Positions 28,757 through 37,726 of a DNA stretch of 64,000 nucleotides are shown here, piece by piece. A program made the position numbers and the translations under genes. The notes under the pieces are model-generated. The model searched no databases, had not been told where the DNA came from, and saw only the letters and a list, made by a program, of their open reading frames with translations. Source of the stretch: Snodgrassella alvi wkB2 (GTDB lineage Bacteria; Pseudomonadota; Gammaproteobacteria; Burkholderiales; Neisseriaceae); NCBI RefSeq assembly GCF_000600005.1, contig NZ_CP007446.1, positions 1,390,894 to 1,454,893 of the forward strand, written 5' to 3'. The number at the start of each line of letters is the position of its first letter. Position 1 is the stretch's first letter.

Positions 28757-29317
28757 TTAATCATTAAGCATATAATTATTCGGACTGAGATGACTATTTT
28801 TAACAAAATTATTTTTCTTTAAGGCTTTAGATACCATTTCTTTGTTTAGCGGTACATGCAATACAGGAACTTGCGATTTCAATTGTTTGAATAAGGGTAA
28901 CTTATTTATAAAATAATGTACCTTAAAACTCATGTCTTTTTTCCCTTCTACCATCATAAATTTTTTATCCTGTATATCTGCATACAGCACAATAACCGGT
29001 AATTTCAGATATCCTATACCATACTCCAGTTCTTCTCTTACCCCTCTGGACTGAAAAGTATTTTCACTCAAAAACAAAATTATATTATCAGCTTTGTCCA
29101 GACGCTCTTTAATACGAGGTTTTAACACACTGTCCCAGTCGCTACCGTCACGGACATCATATTTTTTATGATGTATATCATTAAAAGGAAAAAGTTCATC
29201 CTTAAATTTCCATGTTCTTAACTGATTATAATAATAATAGTCCTTTTGAGCTAAAGCGCCCGCAGATAGCTCATTGAACGGTTCTTCAACATGAAAAATA
29301 CTGTAATTATGCGCCAT
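28757..29317 (-). CDS. TIR-like domain protein (ThsB / MTH538 type)
   Basis: 186 residues in AT-rich DNA. After a Tyr-rich N-terminus, the segment YDVRDGSDWDSVLKPRIKER, the strand DNIILFLSENTFQSRGVREE with a conserved Glu in REELEYG, and LPVIVLYAD match the TIR-like fold of the DUF1863/MTH538 group. That group includes ThsB of the Thoeris anti-phage system. TIR proteins of this kind make nucleotide signals or degrade NAD. No effector such as ThsA lies beside it: the neighbours are hslR and lpdA. Function is inferred from fold only. It stands where sucCD would follow lpdA in Neisseria. Confidence 0.75.
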   Translation of the reverse strand: MAHNYSIFHVEEPFNELSAGALAQKDYYYYNQLRTWKFKDELFPFNDIHHKKYDVRDGSDWDSVLKPRIKERLDKADNIILFLSENTFQSRGVREELEYGIGYLKLPVIVLYADIQDKKFMMVEGKKDMSFKVHYFINKLPLFKQLKSQVPVLHVPLNKEMVSKALKKNNFVKNSHLSPNNYMLND

Positions 29318-29416
29318 ATTTCTTCCCTGATTTAGTTTTTTCTAATGAATAAAATAGCAATATTACAGATATTACAATAAAACAAAACAAAAACATACAA
29401 AAATAATTATATAATA

Positions 29417-29466
29417 CAAATAGATAGGACAAATAAATAGGATAAATAGATAAATAGATAAATAAA
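29417..29466. repeat. short tandem repeat, ATAAATAG units
   Basis: Imperfect copies of ATAAATAG/ATAGATAG run for about 50 bases between the TIR-like gene start and the lpdA terminator. Probably slipped-strand low-complexity DNA. Confidence 0.7.
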
Positions 29467-29492
29467 GCAAAACAAAATAATCCACTAAAAAA

Positions 29493-29514
29493 CCCGTATC
29501 CTCACGGATACGGG
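29493..29514 (-). terminator. lpdA terminator, end of the TCA operon
   Basis: CCCGTATCC/GGATACGGG, 9 bp with a 4-base loop, then TTTTTT on the minus strand. Confidence 0.92.
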
Positions 29515-29538
29515 CTGTTTTTGGACATTATTTAAAAC

Positions 29539-30951
29539 TTATTTAACTGAAGATGCTGCTTCATGAGTCACTTCAGATAAAGTAGGATGAGCGTGAACAA
29601 TTCGGGTAATATCTTCGCTGGAAGCTTTGAAATCCATAGCCATAACGGCTTCGGCAATCAGTTCTGATGCAACAGGTCCAATAATATGCACACCCAGTAC
29701 ACGATCAGTATCTGCATCAGCCAGAATTTTCACAAATCCCTTAGCCTGCCCCATACCCAGCGCGCGGCCGTTGGCAGCAAAGCTGGACTGACCTTTTTTG
29801 TATTTTACACCGGCAGCTTTTAGCTGTTCTTCGGTCTGGCCAACCCATGCAATTTCCGGATGAGTATACATAGCTGCAGGAATAGTGTTCATATCTACAA
29901 AAGGTTTCTGACCGGCAATTCGTTCAGCCACAGCAACGCCTTCAGCGGAAGCTTTATGCGCCAGCATCGGACCACGAACCACGTCACCAATCGCCCAGAC
30001 GTTTGGCAAACTGGTGCGGCATTCATCATCAACAACAATAAAGCCACGTTCATCTTTTTGCAGACCAACAGCTTCAGCATTCAGACCGTTAGTATTGGGA
30101 ATACGACCGATAGCAATAACCAGTTTATCAAAAGTTTCAGTTTTTTCTTCACCAGCAACTGTATATTTAACAGTGACATTGTTTTCACCTTTAACAATTT
30201 CATTAACTGTTACACCAAGGTGAATATTAAGACCTTGTTCTTTGGTGAAGATTTTGAAAGCTTCTTTCGCTACCTGCTGATCTGCTGCAGCAAGGAATGT
30301 CGGCATTGCTTCCAGAATAGTCACCTCAGAACCGAGACGATTCCAAACAGAACCCATTTCAAGCCCGATGACACCGGAACCAATCATGCCCAGTTTAGCC
30401 GGCACCGCTTCCAGATTCAGCGCACCCTCATTATCCAGTACATTAACATTGTCAATTTCAGTTAAAGGCAGCGGACGAGGTAAAGATCCTGTCGCCACAA
30501 TTACATGTTTGGCAGTTATCTGTTGCTTGTTACCATTGGTATCAACTTCAATCTGCCATAAACCATCAGCCTGCCCTTGCAGAGAACCCCGGCCAAAAAT
30601 ACTTTCTACTTTATCTTTTTTAAACAGAAAACCGATACCATTAGTCAGTTTACTTACAATGGCATCTTTACGTTCAATCATTTTTTTTGCATCAAAGCCT
30701 TTAACCTGAACATCAATACCATGTTCGGCAAATTCAGTTTGCGCTGCATGGTAATTTTCACTGGTCTGTAATAAAGCTTTAGAAGGAATACAGCCAACAT
30801 TCAGACAGGTACCGCCCAATGCCGGTGCATCACCCTGTTTATTCAAGCCGGCATCAACACAAGCAGTTTTAAAGCCCAGCTCAGCTGCACGAATAGCAGC
30901 GACATAGCCGCCAGGACCTGCACCAATTACCACAACGTCAAATTGAGACAT
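29539..30951 (-). CDS. lpdA: dihydrolipoyl dehydrogenase (E3)
   Basis: 470 residues. It reoxidises the dihydrolipoyl group of 2-oxoacid dehydrogenase complexes with FAD and NAD. The FAD loop VVIGAGPGGYVAAIRAAELG, redox disulfide GGTCLNVGCIPSKALL, NAD-binding MIGSGVIGLEMGSVWNRLG and active-site His in HAHPTLSEVTHEA are all visible. ATG 30951 (MSQFDV) is preferred because AAAGGA sits just before it. As last gene of the TCA cluster it most likely serves the SucAB complex. There is no lipoyl domain fused at the N-terminus. Confidence 0.97.
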   Translation of the reverse strand: MSQFDVVVIGAGPGGYVAAIRAAELGFKTACVDAGLNKQGDAPALGGTCLNVGCIPSKALLQTSENYHAAQTEFAEHGIDVQVKGFDAKKMIERKDAIVSKLTNGIGFLFKKDKVESIFGRGSLQGQADGLWQIEVDTNGNKQQITAKHVIVATGSLPRPLPLTEIDNVNVLDNEGALNLEAVPAKLGMIGSGVIGLEMGSVWNRLGSEVTILEAMPTFLAAADQQVAKEAFKIFTKEQGLNIHLGVTVNEIVKGENNVTVKYTVAGEEKTETFDKLVIAIGRIPNTNGLNAEAVGLQKDERGFIVVDDECRTSLPNVWAIGDVVRGPMLAHKASAEGVAVAERIAGQKPFVDMNTIPAAMYTHPEIAWVGQTEEQLKAAGVKYKKGQSSFAANGRALGMGQAKGFVKILADADTDRVLGVHIIGPVASELIAEAVMAMDFKASSEDITRIVHAHPTLSEVTHEAASSVK

Positions 30952-30993
30952 TAAAATTCCTTTCAATCATGAATATTTCTGACTGATAAAATA

Positions 30994-31049
30994 AACCGTA
31001 ATGCGGCACAAACGCCATTTGATAATGTGTGGCGGCCATCATTACGGTT
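30994..31049. repeat. nested inverted repeat between sucB and lpdA
   Basis: An outer 10-bp stem AACCGTAATG/CATTACGGTT encloses an inner CGCCA/TGGCG stem. No T run follows on the minus strand, so an mRNA-processing or stability hairpin is as likely as a terminator. Confidence 0.65.
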
Positions 31050-31102
31050 GTTATTATTGCCTGCCAGATAAAAATACTAACTATAGCAGCCAGTTTATTT
31101 GC

Positions 31103-32320
31103 TTACAGTTCAAGCAGCAGACGGGCAGGATCTTCCAGAGCATCCTTAATCGCTACCAGAGTCAGTACGGCTTCACGTCCATCAATCAAACGGTGGTCGT
31201 AAGAAAGAGCCAGATACATCATCGGACGTACAACAACCTGACCATTTTCTACTACAGCACGTTCTTTAGTCGCATGCATGCCTAAAATAGCAGATTGAGG
31301 CGGATTAATAATCGGTGTAGACATCATAGAGCCGAAAGTCCCGCCATTAGTAATACTGAAGGTACCACCAGTCAGGTCTTCCAGTGCCAGCTTGCCGTCT
31401 TTCGCTTTAACTGCATAATCATGAATAGCCTGTTCGATATCGGCAATACTCATCTGATCTGCATCACGCAGAATCGGTACTACCAAACCGCGCGGGCTGC
31501 CAATCGCGATACCAATATCAAAATAACCATGGTATACAACATCAGTACCATCAATAGAAGCATTAACAACCGGATATTTTTTCAATGCGGCAACAGCAGC
31601 TTTAACAAAGAAAGACATAAAGCCCAGTTTAACACCATACTCTTTCTGGAACTGTTCTTTATAACGGTTACGTAAATCCATAACCGGCTTCATGTTCACT
31701 TCATTAAATGTTGTCAGAATAGCATTTTCGTGCTGTGACTGTAATAAGCGCTCAGCAACACGAGAACGCAGACGCGACATAGGTACACGCTGTTCCACAC
31801 GTTCACCGGCTGTAGAAGGTGCAGAAGCTTTGCCGGTTGCCATAACCGGAGCAGCAGCCAGAGCTGAAGCAGCAGCGGCAACATCTTCTTTAAGTACACG
31901 TCCGTCACGGCCTGAACCCTGAATATTAGCAGTATTCACACCTTTTTCTGCAGCCAGTTTGGCAGCAGCAGGCATTGCAACACCAGCCTGAGACTGATTA
32001 GCCGGAGCGGCAGTCTGAGTTGCAGCAGCTGCCGGAGCAGTTTCAGCAGCGGCTGCTTCTGGAGCAGCGGCTTCAGCAGTAGCTGAAGTATCGATTTTTG
32101 CCAGTAACTGACCGGCAGTTACGGTAGCACCATCTGCTTCAATGATTTCAACCAGTTTACCTGCCTGCTGAGCTGGTAATTCCAGTACAACTTTATCTGT
32201 TTCCAGATCAATCAGGTTTTCGTCACGCTGTACGAAATCACCCACTTTTTTATTCCAGGTCATCAGGGTAGCTTCGGTCACACTTTCCGGAAGCATAGGA
32301 ACGGTTACATCAATAATCAT
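31103..32320 (-). CDS. sucB: 2-oxoglutarate dehydrogenase E2, dihydrolipoyl succinyltransferase
   Basis: 405 residues. It transfers the succinyl group from E1 to CoA. The single lipoyl domain carries Lys43 in [12 protein letters not shown]. An Ala/Pro-rich linker follows, then the peripheral subunit-binding domain ([20 protein letters not shown]). The catalytic domain ends in [13 protein letters not shown] with the active-site His and Asp. AGGAG precedes the ATG. It is placed between sucA and lpdA, as in Neisseria. Confidence 0.97.
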   Translation of the reverse strand: MIIDVTVPMLPESVTEATLMTWNKKVGDFVQRDENLIDLETDKVVLELPAQQAGKLVEIIEADGATVTAGQLLAKIDTSATAEAAAPEAAAAETAPAAAATQTAAPANQSQAGVAMPAAAKLAAEKGVNTANIQGSGRDGRVLKEDVAAAASALAAAPVMATGKASAPSTAGERVEQRVPMSRLRSRVAERLLQSQHENAILTTFNEVNMKPVMDLRNRYKEQFQKEYGVKLGFMSFFVKAAVAALKKYPVVNASIDGTDVVYHGYFDIGIAIGSPRGLVVPILRDADQMSIADIEQAIHDYAVKAKDGKLALEDLTGGTFSITNGGTFGSMMSTPIINPPQSAILGMHATKERAVVENGQVVVRPMMYLALSYDHRLIDGREAVLTLVAIKDALEDPARLLLEL

Positions 32321-32386
32321 GGATTACTCCTAAAAAAAGGGTATCGGCCACCACTACAGTGGCCAGTTATTCATAACAGATTCGGA

Positions 32387-35209
32387 TTACTTTAAGTCCA
32401 ACGCATCATCAACCAGCTGTTTAAGCTGGGCAACGTGTTTACTCATGTAACCCACTGCTGGTGAGGCACTAGCCGGACGGCCTGCAAAAATAACTTTTTG
32501 CTTGCTACCAGCAATCTTTTCAATGCGATGACGAATCTGGAACCAGGCACCCTGATTTCTCGGTTCTTCCTGAGCCCAAAGAATTTCAGTTGCATTAGGA
32601 TAACGGCTCAGTTCAGCAGCCAGCTGTTCGTACGGGAACGGATATAACTGTTCTACGCGGATAATCGCAATGTCTTTACCCAGATCACGTTCAAGACGTG
32701 CTTTATTGATATCGTAGTAAACCTGTCCGGCACACAAAATCACACGCTTAACACTATTTTCATTACCTTCAACCTGATCGCCGATAACCGGGCGGAAAGT
32801 GTGGCCTTCAGTAAAGTCACTGAGCTGGCTCATAGATTCATTAAAGCGCAGCAGACGTTTAGACATGAAAATAACCAGTGGTTTACGGTATGGACGTAAT
32901 ACCTGACGGCGCAGCAGGTGGAACATCTGAGAAGCCTCAGACGGCATGACAACCTGAATATTCTCTTCAGAGCATAATTGCAACCAGCGTTCCAGACGAC
33001 CAGAAGAGTGTTCCGGACCCTGACCATCGTAACCATGCGGCAGAATGACCGTCAGACCGCATAAACGTCCCCATTTGGTTTCACCGGAAGTGACAAACTG
33101 GTCAATGGCAACCTGAGCACCATTAGCAAAGTCGCCAAACTGCCCTTCCCAGATAACCAGCTGGTCTGGCGCACTGCAGGCAAACCCGTATTCATAAGCC
33201 AATACAGCTTCTTCATTCAGAATAGAATCAATTACTAAGAAAGAAGCCTGATTTTCGCTCAGATTACGCAATGGTACATAAGCACCGGCATCACTTTTTT
33301 CACGTTTCTGATCGTGCAGTACTGCATGACGATGTGAGAAAGTACCACGACCGGAGTCCTCGCCGGAAATGCGTACACCATTACCATTAGTTACCAGACT
33401 GGCATAAGCCAGAGTTTCTGCCATACCCCAGTCTACCGGCTGCGTACCTTCTGCCATCGCCATACGACCGGCCAGCATTTTTTTCACCGTATTATGCGGA
33501 GTAAACCCTTCCGGCAATGCAGTAAATTTTTCAGCAAGACGTTTAATATCAGCAGCAGGAATACCGGTTTCAACCGGATGATTCCAGTGAGTACCCATAT
33601 AAGGTGTCCAGTCTACTGCATACTTATGGTTATAATCAGTCAGAGTAGTCTGTTCAACATGCTCACCTTTATCCAGTGCATCACGATAAGCCTGAATCAG
33701 CCCTTCAGCCTGTTCTTTGGTAATGACATTTTCACTTACCAGACGATCAGAATACAGAGAACGGGTGCCCGGATGCTGATGAATTTTGTTATACATCATT
33801 GGCTGAGTCAGCATCGGATCATCACCTTCGTTGTGACCCAGTTTACGGAAGCAGACAATATCCACCACCACGTCTTTACCGAAAGACTTACGGTAATCCA
33901 TTGCCAGACCCATTACATAGCTAACAGCTTCAGGATCATCACCGTTCACATGGAAAATCGGCGCATCAACCATTTTAGCCAGATCTGTGCAGTAAACTGT
34001 AGAACGAGTGTCACGTAAATCAGAAGTCGTAAAACCAATCTGATTATTGATAACAATATGGATAGTACCGCCAGTAGTATAGCCGCGGGTTTGTGACAGA
34101 TTGAAATTAGCCTGATTGACACCCAGACCAATAAATGCAGAATCACCATGAATCAATACCGGCAATACCGCATTACGACCGGATTCACCGCGGCGTTTCT
34201 GCCGCGCACGTACTGCCCCTTCGACAACAGGGTTAACAATTTCCAGATGAGAAGGATTGAAAGCCAGTGAAACGTGTAAAGGCCCGTTACCTGTAGCCAG
34301 ATCAGAAGTGAAACCCATATGGTATTTCACATCACCACTTGGCAAAGTAGTTGTATATTTACCTTCAAATTCGCTGAATAAATCACGGGGTTCTTTACCC
34401 AGAATATTTACCAGCACATTCAGGCGGCCGCGATGTGCCATGCCAATCATAACCTCTTCAACACCCTGACTACCACAGTGTTGAATCAGATAATCAAGGG
34501 CGACAATTGTACTTTCACCACCTTCAAGCGAAAAGCGTTTCTGACCGACATAACGGGTGTGCAAATAGCGTTCAAGCGTTTCAGCCGCAGTCAGCTGTTT
34601 CAGAATGCGACGTTTGTGTTCAGGCGTATAACTGGAAACTGATAAATCTTTTTCCACCCGCTCCTGTACCCAGTTGCGTTCATCCGGCCGGGTAATGTGC
34701 ATATACTCCACACCCACGGTGCTGCAATAAGTCTGATCCAGGCGGTTAATAATTTCAGATAAAGGCAGTTTAGGACTGCTTCCAAAATCGCTGCCGGTAT
34801 AAAATTTAGTAGACATATCTGCCGCAGTCAGCCCGTATTGTGCCGGATCAAGTTCAGCCAGATATTCTTTAGGACGGCGTTTTAACGGATCCAGATTTGC
34901 ATTACGCGCACCGAGGATACGATAAGCGTTCATCAGATTTAATACTGATACCTGCTTTTGCAATACATTTAAATCAACACTACCCTGAGTAGCAGCATGC
35001 TGTCTGGACAGATTAACAAAAGATTCCTGAATCGGTAATTGCGGTATATCCTTGGCAACATAGCCCGGTAATGCAGCTACTTTGTCAAAATAATCTTTCC
35101 AGTATTCGTCAACTGAATCACGATCCTTTAGGTAGCTCTCGTAAAGCTCCTCAATATAAGGAGCATTGGCACCATATAAATAAGAAAGATTGGTTTGTTC
35201 TTCCATCAT
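32387..35209 (-). CDS. sucA: 2-oxoglutarate dehydrogenase E1 (thiamine-dependent)
   Basis: 940 residues. It decarboxylates 2-oxoglutarate with thiamine diphosphate and passes the succinyl group to SucB. The N-terminal YLYGANAPYIEELYESYLKD is the E2-binding leader. EEVMIGMAHRGRLNVLVN, FHVNGDDPEAV (cofactor region) and YGFACSAPDQLVIWEGQFGDFANGAQ-type segments follow. The last is split here only for description: FACSAPDQLVIWEGQFGD is seen in sequence. AAAGGA lies upstream of two adjacent ATGs. It lies 66 bases upstream of sucB. Confidence 0.97.
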   Translation of the reverse strand: MMEEQTNLSYLYGANAPYIEELYESYLKDRDSVDEYWKDYFDKVAALPGYVAKDIPQLPIQESFVNLSRQHAATQGSVDLNVLQKQVSVLNLMNAYRILGARNANLDPLKRRPKEYLAELDPAQYGLTAADMSTKFYTGSDFGSSPKLPLSEIINRLDQTYCSTVGVEYMHITRPDERNWVQERVEKDLSVSSYTPEHKRRILKQLTAAETLERYLHTRYVGQKRFSLEGGESTIVALDYLIQHCGSQGVEEVMIGMAHRGRLNVLVNILGKEPRDLFSEFEGKYTTTLPSGDVKYHMGFTSDLATGNGPLHVSLAFNPSHLEIVNPVVEGAVRARQKRRGESGRNAVLPVLIHGDSAFIGLGVNQANFNLSQTRGYTTGGTIHIVINNQIGFTTSDLRDTRSTVYCTDLAKMVDAPIFHVNGDDPEAVSYVMGLAMDYRKSFGKDVVVDIVCFRKLGHNEGDDPMLTQPMMYNKIHQHPGTRSLYSDRLVSENVITKEQAEGLIQAYRDALDKGEHVEQTTLTDYNHKYAVDWTPYMGTHWNHPVETGIPAADIKRLAEKFTALPEGFTPHNTVKKMLAGRMAMAEGTQPVDWGMAETLAYASLVTNGNGVRISGEDSGRGTFSHRHAVLHDQKREKSDAGAYVPLRNLSENQASFLVIDSILNEEAVLAYEYGFACSAPDQLVIWEGQFGDFANGAQVAIDQFVTSGETKWGRLCGLTVILPHGYDGQGPEHSSGRLERWLQLCSEENIQVVMPSEASQMFHLLRRQVLRPYRKPLVIFMSKRLLRFNESMSQLSDFTEGHTFRPVIGDQVEGNENSVKRVILCAGQVYYDINKARLERDLGKDIAIIRVEQLYPFPYEQLAAELSRYPNATEILWAQEEPRNQGAWFQIRHRIEKIAGSKQKVIFAGRPASASPAVGYMSKHVAQLKQLVDDALDLK

Positions 35210-35281
35210 GGTAAAAATCCTTTTTACCTCAAACTAATAAAACAGGAATATCACTATCCCCTACCAATAAAGAATCGATTG

Positions 35282-35326
35282 CCGATTCCAGATTACCGCA
35301 TATCAACATACCGATTCCAGATCACC
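35282..35326. repeat. 16-base direct repeat between gltA and sucA
   Basis: CCGATTCCAGATTACC at 35282 and CCGATTCCAGATCACC at 35311 differ at one base. They lie in the 187-base gap upstream of sucA on the minus strand; role unknown. Confidence 0.7.
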
Positions 35327-35359
35327 ACGTATAAGCATGGTGATGAAGCATCAGTATGC

Positions 35360-35385
35360 TTCAGGCAGCAATAAAGCTGCCTGAA
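35360..35385 (-). repeat. inverted repeat just past gltA, DUS-like
   Basis: TTCAGGCAGC/GCTGCCTGAA, a perfect 10-bp stem with loop AATAAA, begins 12 bases after the gltA stop. No T run follows, so termination would be weak. AAGCTGCCTGAA differs by one base from a DNA uptake sequence dialect of related Neisseriaceae (AGGCTGCCTGAA). Confidence 0.7.
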
Positions 35386-35396
35386 TACATAAATAA

Positions 35397-36680
35397 CTAG
35401 CGTTTATCCACCGGGAGATAATCGCGCCGAGCGGAGCCTGTATACAGCTGACGCGGGCGACCGATTTTCTGATTCGGGTCAGCTATCATTTCGTGCCAGT
35501 GTGATACCCAGCCTACTGTGCGTGCCAGTGCAAACAGCACGGTAAACATAGTTACCGGAATACCCAGAGCACTCAGCACAATACCAGAGTAAAAATCCAC
35601 GTTCGGATAAAGCTTGCGTTCAACAAAATAAGGATCTTCAAGCGCAATTTTTTCCAGAGCCATTGCCAGCTTGAATTTAGGGCTATCATGCAATCCCAGT
35701 TCTTTTAACACTTCATCACATGTCTGCTTCATGATTTTGGCACGCGGATCCATATTTTTGTACACGCGATGTCCAAAACCCATCAGACGATAACGCTTTT
35801 CTTTAACTCCCTGCATAAATTCTTCAACACGGGACATATCACCAATTTCATCCAGCATTTTCAATACTGCTTCATTGGCACCACCATGGGCAGGTCCCCA
35901 CAGGCAGGCAATGCCGGCAGCAATACATGCAAACGGATTGGCTCCGGAAGAGCCGGCAATGCGTACTGTAGAAGTAGATGCATTCTGCTCATGATCCGCA
36001 TGCAAAATGAAAATCCGGTCTAAAGCACGTTCCAGCACAGGATTAACAACATAATCCTCAGTTGGTTTAGCAAACATCATATGCAGGAAATTACCGGTAT
36101 AAGTCAGATTGTTCCGCGGATAATTAAATGGCAATCCTTTTGAGTAGCGGTAACACATAGCTGCGAGAGTCGGAATCTTGGCAATCATGCGGTATTCCGC
36201 AATTCGGCGGTGTTCTGGATTATTGATATCCAGACTATCCTGATAGAATGCAGCCAGTGCACCTACTACCCCGACCATCATTGACATCGGATGAGCATCA
36301 CGACGAAAACCCCTGAAAAACCAGGTTAATTGTTCATGCACCATATTATGGCGCAAAACACCCAGTTCAAATTTCTGTTTTTCGACTGCATCAGGTAATT
36401 CACCATATACGAGCAGATAGCATGTTTCCAGATAATCACTGTGTTCAGCCAGCTGCTCAATAGGATATCCCCGATAATATAACTGCCCCTTTTCACCATC
36501 AATGAAAGTGATTTTCGATTCGCAGGATGCGGTTGAAGTAAACCCGGGATCAAACATAAATGTCCCGGTCTCACCATACAGTTTACGAATGTCCACTACA
36601 TCCGGACCCAAACTGCCAGACAAAACCGGCATCTCAAAAGGCTCTTGCCCCTCAATGCTCAGTATAGCTTTCTTAGTCAT
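35397..36680 (-). CDS. gltA: citrate synthase
   Basis: 427 residues. It condenses acetyl-CoA and oxaloacetate. The catalytic His residues lie in [16 protein letters not shown] and [30 protein letters not shown] and the C-terminal [11 protein letters not shown] are typical of the hexameric, NADH-sensitive type I enzyme. ATG 36680 (MTKKAI) is chosen because AAGGAG lies six bases upstream; a reading seven codons longer lacks this. It follows sdhE after 78 bases and precedes sucA. Confidence 0.97.
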   Translation of the reverse strand: MTKKAILSIEGQEPFEMPVLSGSLGPDVVDIRKLYGETGTFMFDPGFTSTASCESKITFIDGEKGQLYYRGYPIEQLAEHSDYLETCYLLVYGELPDAVEKQKFELGVLRHNMVHEQLTWFFRGFRRDAHPMSMMVGVVGALAAFYQDSLDINNPEHRRIAEYRMIAKIPTLAAMCYRYSKGLPFNYPRNNLTYTGNFLHMMFAKPTEDYVVNPVLERALDRIFILHADHEQNASTSTVRIAGSSGANPFACIAAGIACLWGPAHGGANEAVLKMLDEIGDMSRVEEFMQGVKEKRYRLMGFGHRVYKNMDPRAKIMKQTCDEVLKELGLHDSPKFKLAMALEKIALEDPYFVERKLYPNVDFYSGIVLSALGIPVTMFTVLFALARTVGWVSHWHEMIADPNQKIGRPRQLYTGSARRDYLPVDKR

Positions 36681-36758
36681 CCATAACTCCTTAATTTTCA
36701 ATTTTTCTATTTAAATAAACTAAACTTAAATACGTTAACAAAAGCAATGTGTTTACAG

Positions 36759-37010
36759 CTATTGAGCCTGCCTGATTTTAGCCAGAACAGACTCAAATTC
36801 AGAGTCAGTACAACCCTCAGACTGATTGATTAACGCCAGAATTTGCGGATCAGGCAAATCCATTAACGCCACAAACACAGCTAACTCTTCGTTAGATAAC
36901 TGATCAAAAGCATGTGTCATAAACCGGCCCAGAATAATATCCAGCTCCAGTAAACCGCGTCGGGTTAGCCAGCGTATGCGACGTTTGGCATTATCATCAA
37001 AATCCTGCAT
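36759..37010 (-). CDS. sdhE: FAD assembly factor SdhE (antitoxin CptB-like fold)
   Basis: 83 residues. SdhE promotes covalent flavin attachment to SdhA. The essential RGxxE motif is seen in TRRGLLELDIILGRF. The ATG overlaps the sdhB stop by one base (TGATG), so it is translationally coupled to the enzyme it matures. Confidence 0.93.
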   Translation of the reverse strand: MQDFDDNAKRRIRWLTRRGLLELDIILGRFMTHAFDQLSNEELAVFVALMDLPDPQILALINQSEGCTDSEFESVLAKIRQAQ

Positions 37011-37714
37011 CAGATAGCTCTTCTCAACATTAAATCTTTAATCTTACCAATAGCACGTGTCGGATTCAGATGTTTAGGGCAAACATCCACACAGTTCATG
37101 ATCGTATGACAACGGAACAGACGGTAAGGATCATTCAGATTGTCCAGACGTTCATTGGTGCGCGTATCACGAGTATCAGCAATAAAGCGGTAAGCATTCA
37201 GCAAACCTGAAGGACCAACAAATTTGTCAGGATTCCACCAGAAAGAAGGACATGAAGTAGAACAGCAGGCACACAGAATACATTCATATAAACCATCCAG
37301 CTCTTTACGCTCAGCCTGTGACTGCAAACGTTCACGTGTCGGAGCAGCTGTATCATTGATCACATAGGGTTTAATTGAATGATATTGATTGAAGAACTGA
37401 GTAAAATCGACAATCAGGTCACGGATAACCGGCAAAGCAGGTAACGGTTTTAACACTATCGGCTGTTTCAGACTGCGAATATCGGTCAGACATGCCAGAC
37501 CATTTTTACCATTAATATTCATACCATCAGAACCGCAAATACCTTCGCGGCAGGAACGGCGGAATGACAAACTGTCATCCTGCGCTTTAAGTTTAATCAG
37601 CGCATCCAACAGCTTCACATCAGTCGGTTCAATTTCGAGTTCATAATCTTTCATGTACGGCTTATCATCCACATCGGGATTATAGCGGTACACCTGGAAG
37701 CGGATTTTTTCCAT
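37010..37714 (-). CDS. sdhB: succinate dehydrogenase iron-sulfur subunit
   Basis: 234 residues. It carries electrons from SdhA flavin to ubiquinone. All three cluster-binding sets are present: CREGICGSDGMN with a later Cys in LACL for [2Fe-2S], CILCACCSTSCP for [4Fe-4S], and CHTIMNCVDVCPKHLNP for [3Fe-4S]. AAGGAA precedes the ATG, 12 bases after sdhA. Confidence 0.97.
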   Translation of the reverse strand: MEKIRFQVYRYNPDVDDKPYMKDYELEIEPTDVKLLDALIKLKAQDDSLSFRRSCREGICGSDGMNINGKNGLACLTDIRSLKQPIVLKPLPALPVIRDLIVDFTQFFNQYHSIKPYVINDTAAPTRERLQSQAERKELDGLYECILCACCSTSCPSFWWNPDKFVGPSGLLNAYRFIADTRDTRTNERLDNLNDPYRLFRCHTIMNCVDVCPKHLNPTRAIGKIKDLMLRRAI

Positions 37715-37726
37715 CTTGATAGTTCC

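Noticed and set aside
29860-30465. 201-codon plus-strand frame opposite lpdA
   Set aside because: Antisense to a well-supported enzyme gene; composition (Thr, Asn, Phe, His) is what reverse reading produces.
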